DNA of 64,000 bases from Rhodococcus sp. SMB37 (GCF_004345605.1 NZ_SLVY01000015.1:1-64000); one strand, 5' to 3'. Positions 18,869 to 28,032 are shown, numbered from the stretch's first letter. Program-made: numbers and translations. The notes: generated from the sequence alone by a model not told the origin.

Positions 18869-21060
18869 GCTCGCACTCCCAGTATCAGCGCCGTGGCGGC
18901 TGTGGCACGCCGGCCGCGTTCGACATCGACGTGGGTGACGGTACGGACCGTCGCACCGCCACGGAGGATGGCGCCGAGCGTTGCCCGTTCGGTCGCCTCG
19001 AAGCCCCCGAATGTTCGGCGCAGCACCGGGAGGACGTCGACGAAGTCCTGCCCGTGCAGCCCCGATACCCAGCGGTCGATCAGCGTCAGCAGTGCCCGAT
19101 CGTGGATGAGCAACAGCGCGCCGTCGCCGACGAATCCGTCGATCCAGCGTGCCTTCGCAGCGGGTTCGCTGCCGATCGACAACGCGCGGGACACGCGCAC
19201 CGCGGTTTCCTGTTCGTCGATGCGCCCCATGTCGCGGAGTAGACGCACTGTCCGGCCGGTGAGGATGCCGTCGACCCCGTCGCGATCGGCGATGACGGTG
19301 AGGGTGTCGAGCCATCTCTGTGTGGACGCGGTGTCGTCGCGCAGTGCGAGTGCTGCGTGGACGGCATCGACCTCGCGGCGGAGTGTGTCGGCCGCTTCGG
19401 TGTCGAGACCGGTCATCGCAGCGGGCAGGCCCGCACAGATCCGCACGAGGAGGGCGTCGGCCACGTGCGCGAGCGACGACAGGTCGGTGCCGCGCACATC
19501 GCCGTACCGCAGGGTGCGGATCAATGTGGGCAGCGCCGCCATCAGGTGAGCGACGTCGTGATCGAGCGCGGCGGCGGTGTCGATCGACCGGAGCAGGTCG
19601 GGTATCGCGTCGCGGAGATCGGCGAGCAGCGCCTCTTCGAGGAGATCCACCACGTGCGCCAGGGTGGCGTCGCGATCGTCTGCACGGTCGAGGACGAGCG
19701 CATGGGCGGCGGATTCGACGGTGGTGCCCCAGCGGGACGCCTCCACGAGCGACACCGACAACTCGGGTTCCCACTGCAGAGCCCAGGTCTCCCGGAACGT
19801 TCCCGTCGACCGCACATCGCTGGTACGCGGTACGCCCCAGGAGATCCCGAGCACCCTCAGGCGATGCAGCAGCCGTGAGCGCCCCAGATCGATCTGCTTA
19901 CGCAGGTCGAGATCGAGGACTTTGTTCTGCGCAGAGCGCTTGAGCCGCAGTGTCTTCGACGTGGCCTGCAGATCGGCGTCGAGCGGCACCGTGGGAGTGT
20001 CGTCGGGGACCCTGCCGAGGGCCTGTCCGACGACGAGTGTGCGAGTGACGAACTCGAGGAGCACGTCGTCGCCGTCGCACAGCACCGCACGGGTGGCCTC
20101 GGTGACCTCGGCGAGGCCGGCCAGCGGTCGATTGCGCAACGCGGCCAGGGTGTCGGCGAGCCGGGTCGCTTCGATGACGTGAGCGCTCGATACCGGAAGG
20201 TCGTGTTCTCGCAGTGTCCGCGCGACCCGGGTGAGCCACCGCGTGATCGTGTCCTGCTGCTGGGCGAACAGATGGTGATACCAGCCGGGGGAGGTGATGC
20301 CCGCGCCGTAACCCGAGGCAGACGCCAACCGCGAATGAGTCCACGGAACCCACGTCATCGACGTCTTGACCTTGGGAACGCCCTTGAGCAGCCGCGCATC
20401 CGGCGCGGCCGGGCCGAGTTCGCCCGTCAGCGCGGGAGCGTGCATCGCACCGCACACCACCGCGATCTTCAGCGCGCCGGCCTTGATGGTGGCACGCAGC
20501 ATCTGACGCATGTGCGCTTCGCGCCGCGCAGTGTGGTCGTCGAGCTCGGTGTCTTCGCGGAGCGCGGCCATAGCCTCCGTGATGGCGTCGAAATCGGTCA
20601 GGTGGTCGTGGTCGTCATCCGGTGTCCCGGACTCGACGACCGTGTCCCACCACTGTTCGAAGTCGTCGTACCCGCCGGCGGCGGCGAGCGCGACGAGCGG
20701 ATCCGGCCGATCCTGCGCGGGTTCCCTGTCGGCGGCCAGTTGCTGCGCTGCGGGCAGGTCGCAGAACCGCACATCGGCGTCGTGCAGGATTGCCCAGCGC
20801 AGCGCCTGCCATTCCGGAGAGAACGCGGCGAACGGCCAGAACGCCGAGATCCCGGGCTCCCCGGTGGCATAGGCCAGCAGCGCCACCGGGGGTTGCAGAT
20901 CGTCGGAGGCAGCCAATGCGACGAGCGGGTCGGCGTCGGACGGCCCCTCGATGAGAACGGTATCGGGTTCGAACTCGGCGAGGGCGCGCAACACTGCGCG
21001 GGCGGAACCAGGGCCGTGATGTCGGATTCCGAACACCCGTACCCGAACGGACTCCGTCAC
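18865..21060 (-). CDS. DUF5682 family protein (YehM-like)
   Basis: This 731-residue protein begins with VRVFGIRHHGPGSARAVLRAL and DTVLIEGPSDAD, with VVCGAMHAPAL further on. These are the conserved H/GP and E/D motifs of DUF5682, whose best-known relative is E. coli YehM. The N-terminal third resembles a TraB/ChaN-like fold with His and Glu residues that could be catalytic; this is inference. The rest is alpha-helical and poorly conserved. The GTG at 21060 overlaps the MoxR stop (GTGA). There are no membrane segments or signal peptide, so it is probably cytosolic. Confidence 0.8.
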   Translation of the reverse strand: MTESVRVRVFGIRHHGPGSARAVLRALAEFEPDTVLIEGPSDADPLVALAASDDLQPPVALLAYATGEPGISAFWPFAAFSPEWQALRWAILHDADVRFCDLPAAQQLAADREPAQDRPDPLVALAAAGGYDDFEQWWDTVVESGTPDDDHDHLTDFDAITEAMAALREDTELDDHTARREAHMRQMLRATIKAGALKIAVVCGAMHAPALTGELGPAAPDARLLKGVPKVKTSMTWVPWTHSRLASASGYGAGITSPGWYHHLFAQQQDTITRWLTRVARTLREHDLPVSSAHVIEATRLADTLAALRNRPLAGLAEVTEATRAVLCDGDDVLLEFVTRTLVVGQALGRVPDDTPTVPLDADLQATSKTLRLKRSAQNKVLDLDLRKQIDLGRSRLLHRLRVLGISWGVPRTSDVRSTGTFRETWALQWEPELSVSLVEASRWGTTVESAAHALVLDRADDRDATLAHVVDLLEEALLADLRDAIPDLLRSIDTAAALDHDVAHLMAALPTLIRTLRYGDVRGTDLSSLAHVADALLVRICAGLPAAMTGLDTEAADTLRREVDAVHAALALRDDTASTQRWLDTLTVIADRDGVDGILTGRTVRLLRDMGRIDEQETAVRVSRALSIGSEPAAKARWIDGFVGDGALLLIHDRALLTLIDRWVSGLHGQDFVDVLPVLRRTFGGFEATERATLGAILRGGATVRTVTHVDVERGRRATAATALILGVRA

Positions 21061-22160
21061 CCGGTGACCTCCCGGCAGGCACGGTAGAAGTCGGCCCAGT
21101 CCTCGCGCTCACGGACCACGGCCTCGAGGTATTCGATCCACACCTGCCGGTCGGCGGTCGGGTCCTTCACGACTGCACCGAGGATCCCCGCCGCGACATC
21201 GGACGAGCGCAGCACACCGTCGCCGAAGTGCGCCGACAGTGCCAGGCCGTTGGTGACCACCGAGATCGCCTCGGCCGTGGACAGCGTGCCCGACGGAGAC
21301 TTGAGCTTGGTCCGTCCGTCGGTGCTCACGCCCGACCGCAGCTCCCGGAAGACCGTCACGACGCGGCGGATCTCCTCTGCGGCGGCCGGTACCCGGGGAA
21401 GCTCGAGCGCCGTTCCGAGTTGCTCCACCCGCCGTGCGACGATCGCGACCTCGTCCTCTTCGCTACCGGGCAACGGCAGGACGACGGTATTGAAGCGCCG
21501 GCGCAATGCGGACGACAGATCGTTGACTCCGCGGTCGCGGTCGTTGGCGGTCGCGATGACATTGAATCCCTTCGCAGCCTGTACCTCCATGTTCAGCTCG
21601 GGTACCGGCAAGGTCTTCTCCGACAGCACGGTGATCAGCGCGTCCTGCACATCTGCCGGGATGCGGGTGAGCTCCTCGACGCGCGCAATCGCGCCGTCGC
21701 GCATCGCGGTCATGATCGGTGACGGCACGAGCGCTGCGGGTGAGGGTCCCTCGGCGAGCAAGCGCGCATAGTTCCAGCCATACCGGATCGCCTCTTCCGC
21801 GGTGCCCGCGGTGCCCTGCACGAGCCGGGTCGACGACCCGGAGACCGCAGCCGCGAGATGTTCCGAGACCCAGGTCTTCGCCGTGCCGGGAACACCGAGC
21901 AGCAGCAACGCGCGATCGGTCGCGAGGGTCGCCACCGCGACCTCCATGAGGCGTCGCGGCCCGACGTACTTCGGCGAGATCACCGTGCCGTCGGAGAGTT
22001 CGCCTCCGAGCAGATAGGTCACGACCGCCCACGGGGACAGCCGCCACGACGGTGGGCGCGGACGGTCGTCGAGCAGGGCGAGCGCGGCGAGCTCGTCTGC
22101 GTACTGCTGTTCCGCGTGGGGGCGCAGCAGTGTCTGCTCGTCGATGACGTTGTCGGTCAA
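21057..22160 (-). CDS. MoxR-type AAA+ ATPase (YehL-like)
   Basis: This 367-residue AAA+ protein has Walker A GVPGTAKTW, the MoxR lid/sensor segment VEELTRIPADVQDALITVLSE and sensor-1/arginine-finger NVIATANDRDRGVNDLSSALRRRFN. It is predicted to remodel or load a partner using ATP, with the VWA protein as adaptor. The start is a TTG at 22160, overlapping the TGA of the DUF5691 gene (TTGA), which explains the rare start codon. Overlap on both sides shows it is central to the operon. Confidence 0.88.
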   Translation of the reverse strand: MTDNVIDEQTLLRPHAEQQYADELAALALLDDRPRPPSWRLSPWAVVTYLLGGELSDGTVISPKYVGPRRLMEVAVATLATDRALLLLGVPGTAKTWVSEHLAAAVSGSSTRLVQGTAGTAEEAIRYGWNYARLLAEGPSPAALVPSPIMTAMRDGAIARVEELTRIPADVQDALITVLSEKTLPVPELNMEVQAAKGFNVIATANDRDRGVNDLSSALRRRFNTVVLPLPGSEEDEVAIVARRVEQLGTALELPRVPAAAEEIRRVVTVFRELRSGVSTDGRTKLKSPSGTLSTAEAISVVTNGLALSAHFGDGVLRSSDVAAGILGAVVKDPTADRQVWIEYLEAVVREREDWADFYRACREVTG

Positions 22161-23590
22161 CTCAACTCCTCGTGAAGGGTACGGCGTTGGCTCAGGATGT
22201 CTGCGGCGGTGGCGAAGCGGTTCAGCCGGTCGAGATCGTCGGTGCGGGTGGCGGCGTCGGCGAACAGGTCACCCACCTCGTACGGTGCGCGGTGCGCGAG
22301 CAGGGTGGTCAGCGAACGGAATGTGGTCGACTTCGGTGCCGCGGCGGTGTAGAGCGCCGCGAGTACCTTCTCTGCAACATCGACCGGCCACGGCGCAGGG
22401 AGTGCGTCGAGCAGGATCGTGTCGAGCAATTGGGTACCCGACGCTCCCCGCAGGTGCTCGATGAGGATGGAATGCGGGAGTGCCCCGGCGACGAGTTCGT
22501 CGACCTTCCCGTCGCGGCGGAGCATCGCGCTCGCCCACTTCTCGTCGACGTGGTCGGCGGTGGCGGTTTCCCAACCGGTGTGCACGGCATCGCGTAGTTC
22601 GTCGGCGACCTGCAATGCGAGGACGTCCTCGGGAGATCGGTCGGGCCCGCACCACGCAGCGAGCGGAGCGGAGGCCGCGAGCGACCATGTGCGGTGTACA
22701 TCGACTGTGCCCAGCCTGCTCGGACCTCGCACATCGAGGCCGTCTCGCACTGCGTCGGCGTCCAACGTGTCGGGCAGCGAGATGACCAGGGTGGATCCGT
22801 CCACCCGTGTCCAGTCGTGCACCCGCTGAGCCATACGGCGGCCGAATGCGGAGTCGGGGAGTCGGCGCAGGAACCGGATGGCGACCTCGCGGACTCTGCC
22901 GCTGCGATCGTCCAGGGCACGTTCGAGCAGTTCTTCGTCGTGGCCGCCGAGTCCGGGGAAGAGTGCTTCGAGCAGGGTGAGGCGTGTCGCCGCATTCTCT
23001 GATTTCCACACCGTTGCCAGCCGCGCGGACGCGGCGGCGGGATCTGCTGTACGCAGGTTCTGGAACCACGCGCGTCGTCGGGCCGGTGTGCCGTGCAGCC
23101 ACGTGTCGTCGTCGTTCAGGTCGGGTTCGACCAGCGGCGCCCACGCCGGATTCTGCGCCGCGACCCATCGGCCACGCGGGCCGGCAAGTGCGATCAGTGC
23201 CGAGCGGTGGGTGCTCCCCGCCGCCGACGCCCTGTCCAGCAGATCCACGATGAGCTCGGCCGGAGCCTTGAAGCGTGCTGCGGCACTGAACCATTCGTCG
23301 AGTAGGTCGGACCTGACGGTGAGGAGGCCGCGTAGTCTCTGCGTCGCGGCGGGAGGGAGCTCGGGTCGGGGATCGTCGGGGGCAGCGGCGGGTCGAGGGC
23401 GTGGGGTCGGGAGAGCTCCGCCCGTGAGGAAGACCGATTCGAGTGCTGCCGCGGCGAGTAGTCGGTGCTCGGCGGTGCCGATCGCCGATTCGGCAGCGTC
23501 GGCGGTGTGCAAGGAATCGAACGTCGGTGTCGCGCGCGCTGTACCGAGAAGGGCTGCAGTGGTGAGTGTTTCGATACCGGTATTGCTCAC
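22157..23590 (-). CDS. DUF5691 family protein
   Basis: This 477-residue, largely helical cytosolic protein has a HEAT-like helical middle (RLTLLEALFPGLGGHDEELLERALDDRSGRVREVAIRFLRRLP). It matches the DUF5691 family found beside SWIM, MoxR and VWA genes in actinobacteria. The start is GTG at 23590, overlapping the SWIM gene stop (GTGA). A much longer open frame upstream runs antiparallel to SWIM codon usage and was discarded. The function is unknown; the helical repeats suggest a protein-binding scaffold. Confidence 0.75.
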   Translation of the reverse strand: MSNTGIETLTTAALLGTARATPTFDSLHTADAAESAIGTAEHRLLAAAALESVFLTGGALPTPRPRPAAAPDDPRPELPPAATQRLRGLLTVRSDLLDEWFSAAARFKAPAELIVDLLDRASAAGSTHRSALIALAGPRGRWVAAQNPAWAPLVEPDLNDDDTWLHGTPARRRAWFQNLRTADPAAASARLATVWKSENAATRLTLLEALFPGLGGHDEELLERALDDRSGRVREVAIRFLRRLPDSAFGRRMAQRVHDWTRVDGSTLVISLPDTLDADAVRDGLDVRGPSRLGTVDVHRTWSLAASAPLAAWCGPDRSPEDVLALQVADELRDAVHTGWETATADHVDEKWASAMLRRDGKVDELVAGALPHSILIEHLRGASGTQLLDTILLDALPAPWPVDVAEKVLAALYTAAAPKSTTFRSLTTLLAHRAPYEVGDLFADAATRTDDLDRLNRFATAADILSQRRTLHEELS

Positions 23591-24909
23591 AGGGATGACC
23601 CTTCGGCGGTGGTGGACAGGTCGGTGCCGGTGAACATCGCGGCGGGGATGAGGCTGCGGCCGTCCCAGTCGCCGCATACTGTCAATGGACGACCGCCCGC
23701 GACCGCGAGCAGTCGCCACCGGTCGTTGTCGTCGCCTCCGAGTGGCAGTGCCCGACCGTGCTCGTCGACGAGATGCCAGCCGTCGTCGGCGCGGGTGGGG
23801 GTCACCGCGTCGAGAAGCATGGGCCACGACCGGGTCCACGGGTCGGCGGCGAGTACATCGGCGTAATCGGCCAGTGCTCCGTCGAGGTCGGTCCCCGGCG
23901 ACGAGGAGATCAGCGCCGGAGGGCCGTGCTGGGTTCCGAGCTGCGCGCGCAGGGGTGCGGCGGCCGGATAGAAGTGCAGGTCGCAGTCGACCGCCGTGCC
24001 GACCGTCGGTGCTGCATCGGGGAACCGCTGCGTGCCGTGGGTGAAGTCGAGCAGGATCGCCCAGCGCCCGCTGGTACGTCCGCGCAGCCATACCTTCCTG
24101 GTGTACACGCGGTTGTCTTCGGTGACGCGGGTGGCGAGCACCTGCCAGTGATCGCGGACGGCGGGTTCGCGCCGGACGTCGTCGGCCTTCGTCGGGAAGC
24201 CGAGATGGGTGTGCACGGACCGGGCGAGCGACTCGGGAAGCGAGGTCACCTCGCGGTACGCGCGGATAAGCAGGTAGATGCGGCTGTAGTCGGACAGAAG
24301 CTTTGTGGGCCAGTCTGTTCCGGAGGCTGCTACCCCTGGGAGTGCGCGCAGCATCGAGGCGACGCCGGGCGCCTGCGCGTCGATCATGCGTGATGCCACC
24401 GCATCGTAGGTGCTGTAGTCGTGGGAGGTCGACCCGAGCCCGCTGCGGACCCGGTCGGTGAGCCAGCGTTCGAGATCGTCGAGCCCCGCGGCGACACGTT
24501 CGGCGCGCCGTTGTGCCGTCGCAGGGTCGGGAGTCTTCGCCGAGGGGCGGGTCTCGATGGCCGTGTCGTCGGTCGCTGCGGCGGACTTCTCGGCCCGGCT
24601 GTCGAGCCACTCGGCGGAGAATCCGGGTTCGGTGCCCGCCGGAATGTTCCCCGCCACCCAGAGCGTCAGCAGGCTCAGTGCGTGCTTGCACGGGAACTTG
24701 CGGCTCGGGCACGAGCAGCGGAATGCGGGGCCGGTGAGATCCACCGTGGTGGCGTAGGGCTTCGACCCGCTGCCCCGGCACAGTCCCCAGATCGAGCGCT
24801 CGGAAGAACCGGTGTCGGACCACGCCGACGAGAGCCGATGTGCCGCCGACATCGACGCCTGATCCGGCGCTGCTGCGGTGATCTGTTCGAGGGTCCAGGG
24901 GGTTGTCAC
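23587..24909 (-). CDS. SWIM zinc-finger protein (YehQ-like)
   Basis: This 440-residue protein has a SWIM zinc finger near residues 63-80: CSC-PSRKFP-CKHAL gives the CxCx(n)CxH pattern. Just upstream is a YxxxVDLTGPAFR strand. SWIM fingers bind DNA or proteins. The rest is unassigned, with conserved DLHFYPAAAPLRA and LAVAGGRPLTVCGDW motifs. It is the first gene of the overlapping five-gene operon. The GTG at 24909 lies close to the divergent-free gap before the TetR gene. The E. coli counterpart would be YehQ. Confidence 0.83.
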   Translation of the reverse strand: MTTPWTLEQITAAAPDQASMSAAHRLSSAWSDTGSSERSIWGLCRGSGSKPYATTVDLTGPAFRCSCPSRKFPCKHALSLLTLWVAGNIPAGTEPGFSAEWLDSRAEKSAAATDDTAIETRPSAKTPDPATAQRRAERVAAGLDDLERWLTDRVRSGLGSTSHDYSTYDAVASRMIDAQAPGVASMLRALPGVAASGTDWPTKLLSDYSRIYLLIRAYREVTSLPESLARSVHTHLGFPTKADDVRREPAVRDHWQVLATRVTEDNRVYTRKVWLRGRTSGRWAILLDFTHGTQRFPDAAPTVGTAVDCDLHFYPAAAPLRAQLGTQHGPPALISSSPGTDLDGALADYADVLAADPWTRSWPMLLDAVTPTRADDGWHLVDEHGRALPLGGDDNDRWRLLAVAGGRPLTVCGDWDGRSLIPAAMFTGTDLSTTAEGSSL

Positions 24910-24952
24910 GGTGAAGGAACGTACGGCAGCACTCTGACAGATTCGTAAACGA

Positions 24953-25579
24953 TCAGGACGATACGTGTTCGGTGAGGCGGCGGCGGATCCCGTCGACGAG
25001 CAGCGTCAAGCCGAAGTCGAATCGGATGGCGGGATCGCCGTCCAGCAGGTCGTCGTCCGACGTCGCGACGTTCTCGGTTGCGGTACCGGGGGAGATCGGT
25101 GAGCGGGTGAGTGCCCCGACTTCGGCGAGTTGAAGACGTGACTGCTCGTCGACGGTGTGGCCGAGAACATAGTGCAGTAGCGCGTAACCGGTGAGTTCGG
25201 CGTGTGCGCGGGACAGTCCCGCGCGCAGTGCGGCCGTGACGAAACTGTCGCGGGCGGGGGAGGTCGTCAGGCGCGAGGCGTAGGTTGCGGCGACCAGTTC
25301 GGCGCCGTCGCGGTGGGCGAGCAGAGCGCCGCGGAAACGGTAGGCGAGTTCGTTGAGTGCGGCGTCCCACGTGTCGGCGGAAGGTGTTGCATCGACGCCG
25401 TCGAGGATACGGTCGGCCATCGCACCGAGCAGGGTCTGTTTGTTGGGGAAGTGCCAGTAGAGCGCGCCGGGCTGCACGCCGAGTGAGGTCGCGAGTTTGC
25501 GCATGGTCAGGTCGCCCAGACCGTACTCGTCGAGTATCGCCATGGCGCCGTCGAGGACATCGCCGCGTCGTAGCTGCAC
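24953..25579 (-). CDS. bioQ: TetR-family biotin regulator, BioQ-like
   Basis: This 208-residue TetR regulator has an N-terminal HTH (AILDEYGLGDLTMRKLATSLGVQPGALYWHFPNKQTLL, about 12-48) and a TetR_C-type ligand domain. It is transcribed divergently from bioB. Two TGAAC-N3-GTTCA operators lie in the shared region, and a third stands before bioF, so it is almost certainly the BioQ of this genome, repressing biotin synthesis. I chose GTG 25579 (GGGAG about nine bases upstream). A GTG at 25648 would start inside the operator. Confidence 0.82.
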   Translation of the reverse strand: MQLRRGDVLDGAMAILDEYGLGDLTMRKLATSLGVQPGALYWHFPNKQTLLGAMADRILDGVDATPSADTWDAALNELAYRFRGALLAHRDGAELVAATYASRLTTSPARDSFVTAALRAGLSRAHAELTGYALLHYVLGHTVDEQSRLQLAEVGALTRSPISPGTATENVATSDDDLLDGDPAIRFDFGLTLLVDGIRRRLTEHVSS

Positions 25580-25641
25580 CGGTGTCTGCTCCCTGTCTCG
25601 TAGTTGCTCTGCGTTGACACTATCGGACCTCGACTCTAACC

Positions 25642-25669
25642 TGAACACTGTTCAAGTGAACGGTGTTCA
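25642..25669. promoter_or_regulatory. tandem BioQ operators between bioQ and bioB
   Basis: Two copies of TGAAC-N3-GTTCA lie at 25642-25654 (spacer ACT) and 25657-25669 (spacer GGT), centres 15 bp apart. The second is identical in its core to the bioF operator at 9443-9459. The pair covers the divergent promoter region, so one regulator can control itself and bioB. Confidence 0.85.
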
Positions 25670-25693
25670 AGTTCCGAGACCCAGGAGTTCGCA

Positions 25694-26707
25694 GTGACCC
25701 ACGCCCCCGCCCGAGTCGACATCCTCGAACTCGCACGTGACCAAGTGCTCCGGCGTGGTCGAGGACTCGACCGTGCACAGACACTCGAAGTCCTGCGCCT
25801 GCCCGACGGCCGGCTCGAGGAGCTGCTCTCGCTCGCGCACGAGGTGCGGATGGCATGGTGCGGACCCGAAGTGGAGGTCGAGGGCATCATCAGCCTCAAG
25901 ACCGGCGGGTGCCCTGAGGACTGCCACTTCTGCTCCCAGTCCGGACTGTTCGCCTCGCCCGTCCGATCGGCGTGGCTCGACATCCCCGCCCTGGTCGAGG
26001 CTGCCAAGCAGACTGCGAAGACCGGAGCGACCGAATTCTGCATCGTGGCGGCGGTCCGCGGTCCCGATGCCCGGCTGATGGCGCAGGTCGCGGCGGGTGT
26101 CGAGGCCATCCGCGGCGAGGTCGACATCCAGGTCGCGTGCTCACTGGGCATGCTCACCCGGGACCAGGTCGACCAGCTCGCCGCACTCGGTGTGCATCGC
26201 TACAACCACAACCTCGAGACCGCGAGATCCTTCTTTCCCAATGTCGTCACGACACACACGTGGGAGGAGCGGTGGGAGACACTGAGCATGGTCCGCGAAG
26301 CCGGCATGGAGGTGTGCTGCGGTGGAATCCTCGGAATGGGAGAAACCCTCGAACAGCGCGCCGAATTCGCCGCCGACCTCGCCGCGCTCGAACCCGACGA
26401 GGTCCCCCTCAACTTCCTCAACCCGAGGCCCGGAACCCCGTTCGGCGATCTCGAAGTCCTTCCCGCGTCGGAGGCACTCAAGGCCGTTGCGGCGTTCCGT
26501 CTCGCCTTGCCTCGCACGATTCTCCGCTTCGCCGGAGGGCGAGAGATCACTCTCGGCGACCTCGGTGCGAAGCAGGGCATCCTCGGTGGAATCAACGCCG
26601 TGATCGTCGGGAACTACCTGACCACGCTGGGGCGGCGCGCCGAGACCGATCTCGACCTGCTCGACGAACTGAAGATGCCCATCAAAGCGCTCGGCGAGAG
26701 CATCTGA
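25694..26707 (+). CDS. bioB: biotin synthase
   Basis: BioB inserts sulfur into dethiobiotin by radical SAM chemistry, sacrificing a [2Fe-2S] cluster. The 337-residue protein has the radical SAM triad CPEDCHFC (CxxxCxxC). Further conserved segments are [25 protein letters not shown] and LNPRPGTPF, with the [2Fe-2S] ligands Cys and Arg (FAGGRE). The GTG at 25694 has AGGAG at 25682-25686. bsaP follows two bases after the stop. Confidence 0.97.
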   Translation: MTHAPARVDILELARDQVLRRGRGLDRAQTLEVLRLPDGRLEELLSLAHEVRMAWCGPEVEVEGIISLKTGGCPEDCHFCSQSGLFASPVRSAWLDIPALVEAAKQTAKTGATEFCIVAAVRGPDARLMAQVAAGVEAIRGEVDIQVACSLGMLTRDQVDQLAALGVHRYNHNLETARSFFPNVVTTHTWEERWETLSMVREAGMEVCCGGILGMGETLEQRAEFAADLAALEPDEVPLNFLNPRPGTPFGDLEVLPASEALKAVAAFRLALPRTILRFAGGREITLGDLGAKQGILGGINAVIVGNYLTTLGRRAETDLDLLDELKMPIKALGESI

Positions 26708-26709
26708 GC

Positions 26710-26901
26710 ATGTTCGATCCCTTCACCGGTGCCGCCGGCGGCACCGCGGAACTCCCCGTGGCCGCCCGGCTGGGCCTCGAACCGCCCCGCTACTGCACCC
26801 GGTGTGGACGGCGGATGATCGTGCAGATCGCCCCGGATGGATGGTGGGCCCGGTGTTCACGACACGGGACGATCGACTCCTGGCGCGACGACCAGCGCTG
26901 A
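26710..26901 (+). CDS. bsaP: biotin synthase auxiliary protein BsaP
   Basis: This 63-residue protein has [12 protein letters not shown] (CxxC), [15 protein letters not shown] and a third Cys/His pair, matching the mycobacterial BsaP (Rv1590-type). BsaP is an iron-sulfur protein reported to support turnover of the group of biotin synthases found in mycobacteria. The gene begins two bases after bioB, so the two are co-transcribed and under the BioQ operators. No Shine-Dalgarno of its own is seen, so it is probably translated by coupling to bioB. Confidence 0.88.
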   Translation: MFDPFTGAAGGTAELPVAARLGLEPPRYCTRCGRRMIVQIAPDGWWARCSRHGTIDSWRDDQR

Positions 26902-26950
26902 GGGCACCGTCGCCGGCCGCACCACGATCGCGCACGGGCCCGGCACGAGT

Positions 26951-27469
26951 TCACGCCCGATCTGCGACCCGGGACCGCAGCGCTGCCAGCAGGTCGGACT
27001 CGTCCCGGCTTCCGCGCGGGCCGAGCCCTTCCGGTGCTGTCATCCGGTCCGCATCCGAGCGAGTCCATTCCCGGACTGCCCACCGTTCAGTGATCGCCCA
27101 GCGTCCGTCCCGCCGGTCCATCAGATCGATGAATCGCGCGCCACTGGTGAAATCGTCGCGATCGGGGTGCCCCCAATGTGTGTTGGTGGAGTAGGCCTCG
27201 CTGATCGCGAATTCGCCGAACAGTTCGACGAGATGGTTGCCGACGTGGTGCATCGTGCCGCCGAGCAACTCGAGTCTCGGCTTTACCCAGGCGATGTACT
27301 CGTCGACGTTGCCATCGAAACCGGTGTGGTGGTCGATACCGTCCGGGTGATAGCAGTCGCGCACCAGAGCGAAGTCGAGTCGGTCGATGCCGCGGCAGTA
27401 CCGCAACACCACCTCCCGGATCTCCTGCTTGTCGAGCAGATCCTGTAACGCTCGCGACATGTCGGTCAC
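26951..27469 (-). CDS. SnoaL-like (NTF2-fold) protein
   Basis: This 172-residue NTF2/SnoaL_4 domain protein has a DKQEIREVVLRYCRGIDRLDFALVRDCYHPDGIDHH opening, followed by WVKPRL and TMHHVGNHLVEL. These folds act as isomerases, dehydratases or dioxygenase small subunits in ring-degrading and steroid pathways; the reaction here is unknown. The GTG at 27469 has GGAGG about eight bases upstream. It also overlaps the stop of the luciferase remnant by four bases (GTGA), so the two were once a coupled operon. Confidence 0.78.
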   Translation of the reverse strand: MTDMSRALQDLLDKQEIREVVLRYCRGIDRLDFALVRDCYHPDGIDHHTGFDGNVDEYIAWVKPRLELLGGTMHHVGNHLVELFGEFAISEAYSTNTHWGHPDRDDFTSGARFIDLMDRRDGRWAITERWAVREWTRSDADRMTAPEGLGPRGSRDESDLLAALRSRVADRA

Positions 27470-28032
27470 GGTCTGTCCTCCTCGAGTCCGACCATCCAGT
27501 CGAGCAGTGACTGAACGCGGTCGGATGTGATGTCGAATGCCGTCGGTCGGAACACCACAACGGTCGCGCCGTGCGCGTGCCACTCGCGGGCCCGATCCGC
27601 GGCGGCCGACAGATCGACTGCGCCGCAACGGTCGCGGATCGGTGTCACCGACACCTGGATCCTGATGGAGTTGGGGGTCGCGACCCTGCTCCGAGAAGCA
27701 TTGCCGGAGCAGGGCGACAGCCTCGGGAAAGGTCGTCATGTCGGTCGGGTTGACCGTCCAGCCGTCTGCCACCCGGGCGATCCGTTCGAAGTTGCGCCGG
27801 CTCGGGCCGAACCCGAACAACACCGGCACGCGAGGTTGCACCGGTAGCGGGTACGAGTGGAAATCTTCGAACGAATAGCCGCGTCCTGTGAACGCGGCCG
27901 GTGGCGGCTTCCACAGTTCCCGGCACGCCGCGACGGTCTGCTCCATGCGGCCAGGTCCAGCACCGACCGGATCCGTCCGTCGTAGAGCGCCTCCGCGCCG
28001 AGGATGTTGATCCCGACTTCCAACCTGCTCAC
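27466..28032 (-). pseudogene. truncated, frameshifted luciferase-like (LLM class) oxidoreductase
   Basis: Three pieces of one luciferase-like monooxygenase occur in order on the minus strand. Frame 1 gives RLEVGINILGAEALYDGR down to about 27946. A second frame gives MEQTVAACRELWKPPPAAF, VPVLFGFGPSRRNFER and VADGWTVNP to about 27677. The first frame then resumes with VSVTPIRDRCGAVDL to the stop at 27466. The second shift falls in a run of five G at 27673-27677 (one base too many). About 100 N-terminal residues of the family are missing. The two shifts compensate, so they might be sequencing errors, but the missing start argues for a true pseudogene. Confidence 0.75.

Noticed and set aside
18869-19774. 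N-terminal extension of the VWA frame
   Set aside because: It lies in another frame of the DUF5682 gene and is Arg/Pro-rich; the ATG at 18868 overlaps the DUF5682 stop as in the other junctions.
23591-24823. 411-codon N-terminal extension of the DUF5691 frame
   Set aside because: It runs out of frame through the SWIM gene. The GTG at 23590 with the four-base overlap fits the rest of the operon, and the extension is Arg-rich shadow sequence.
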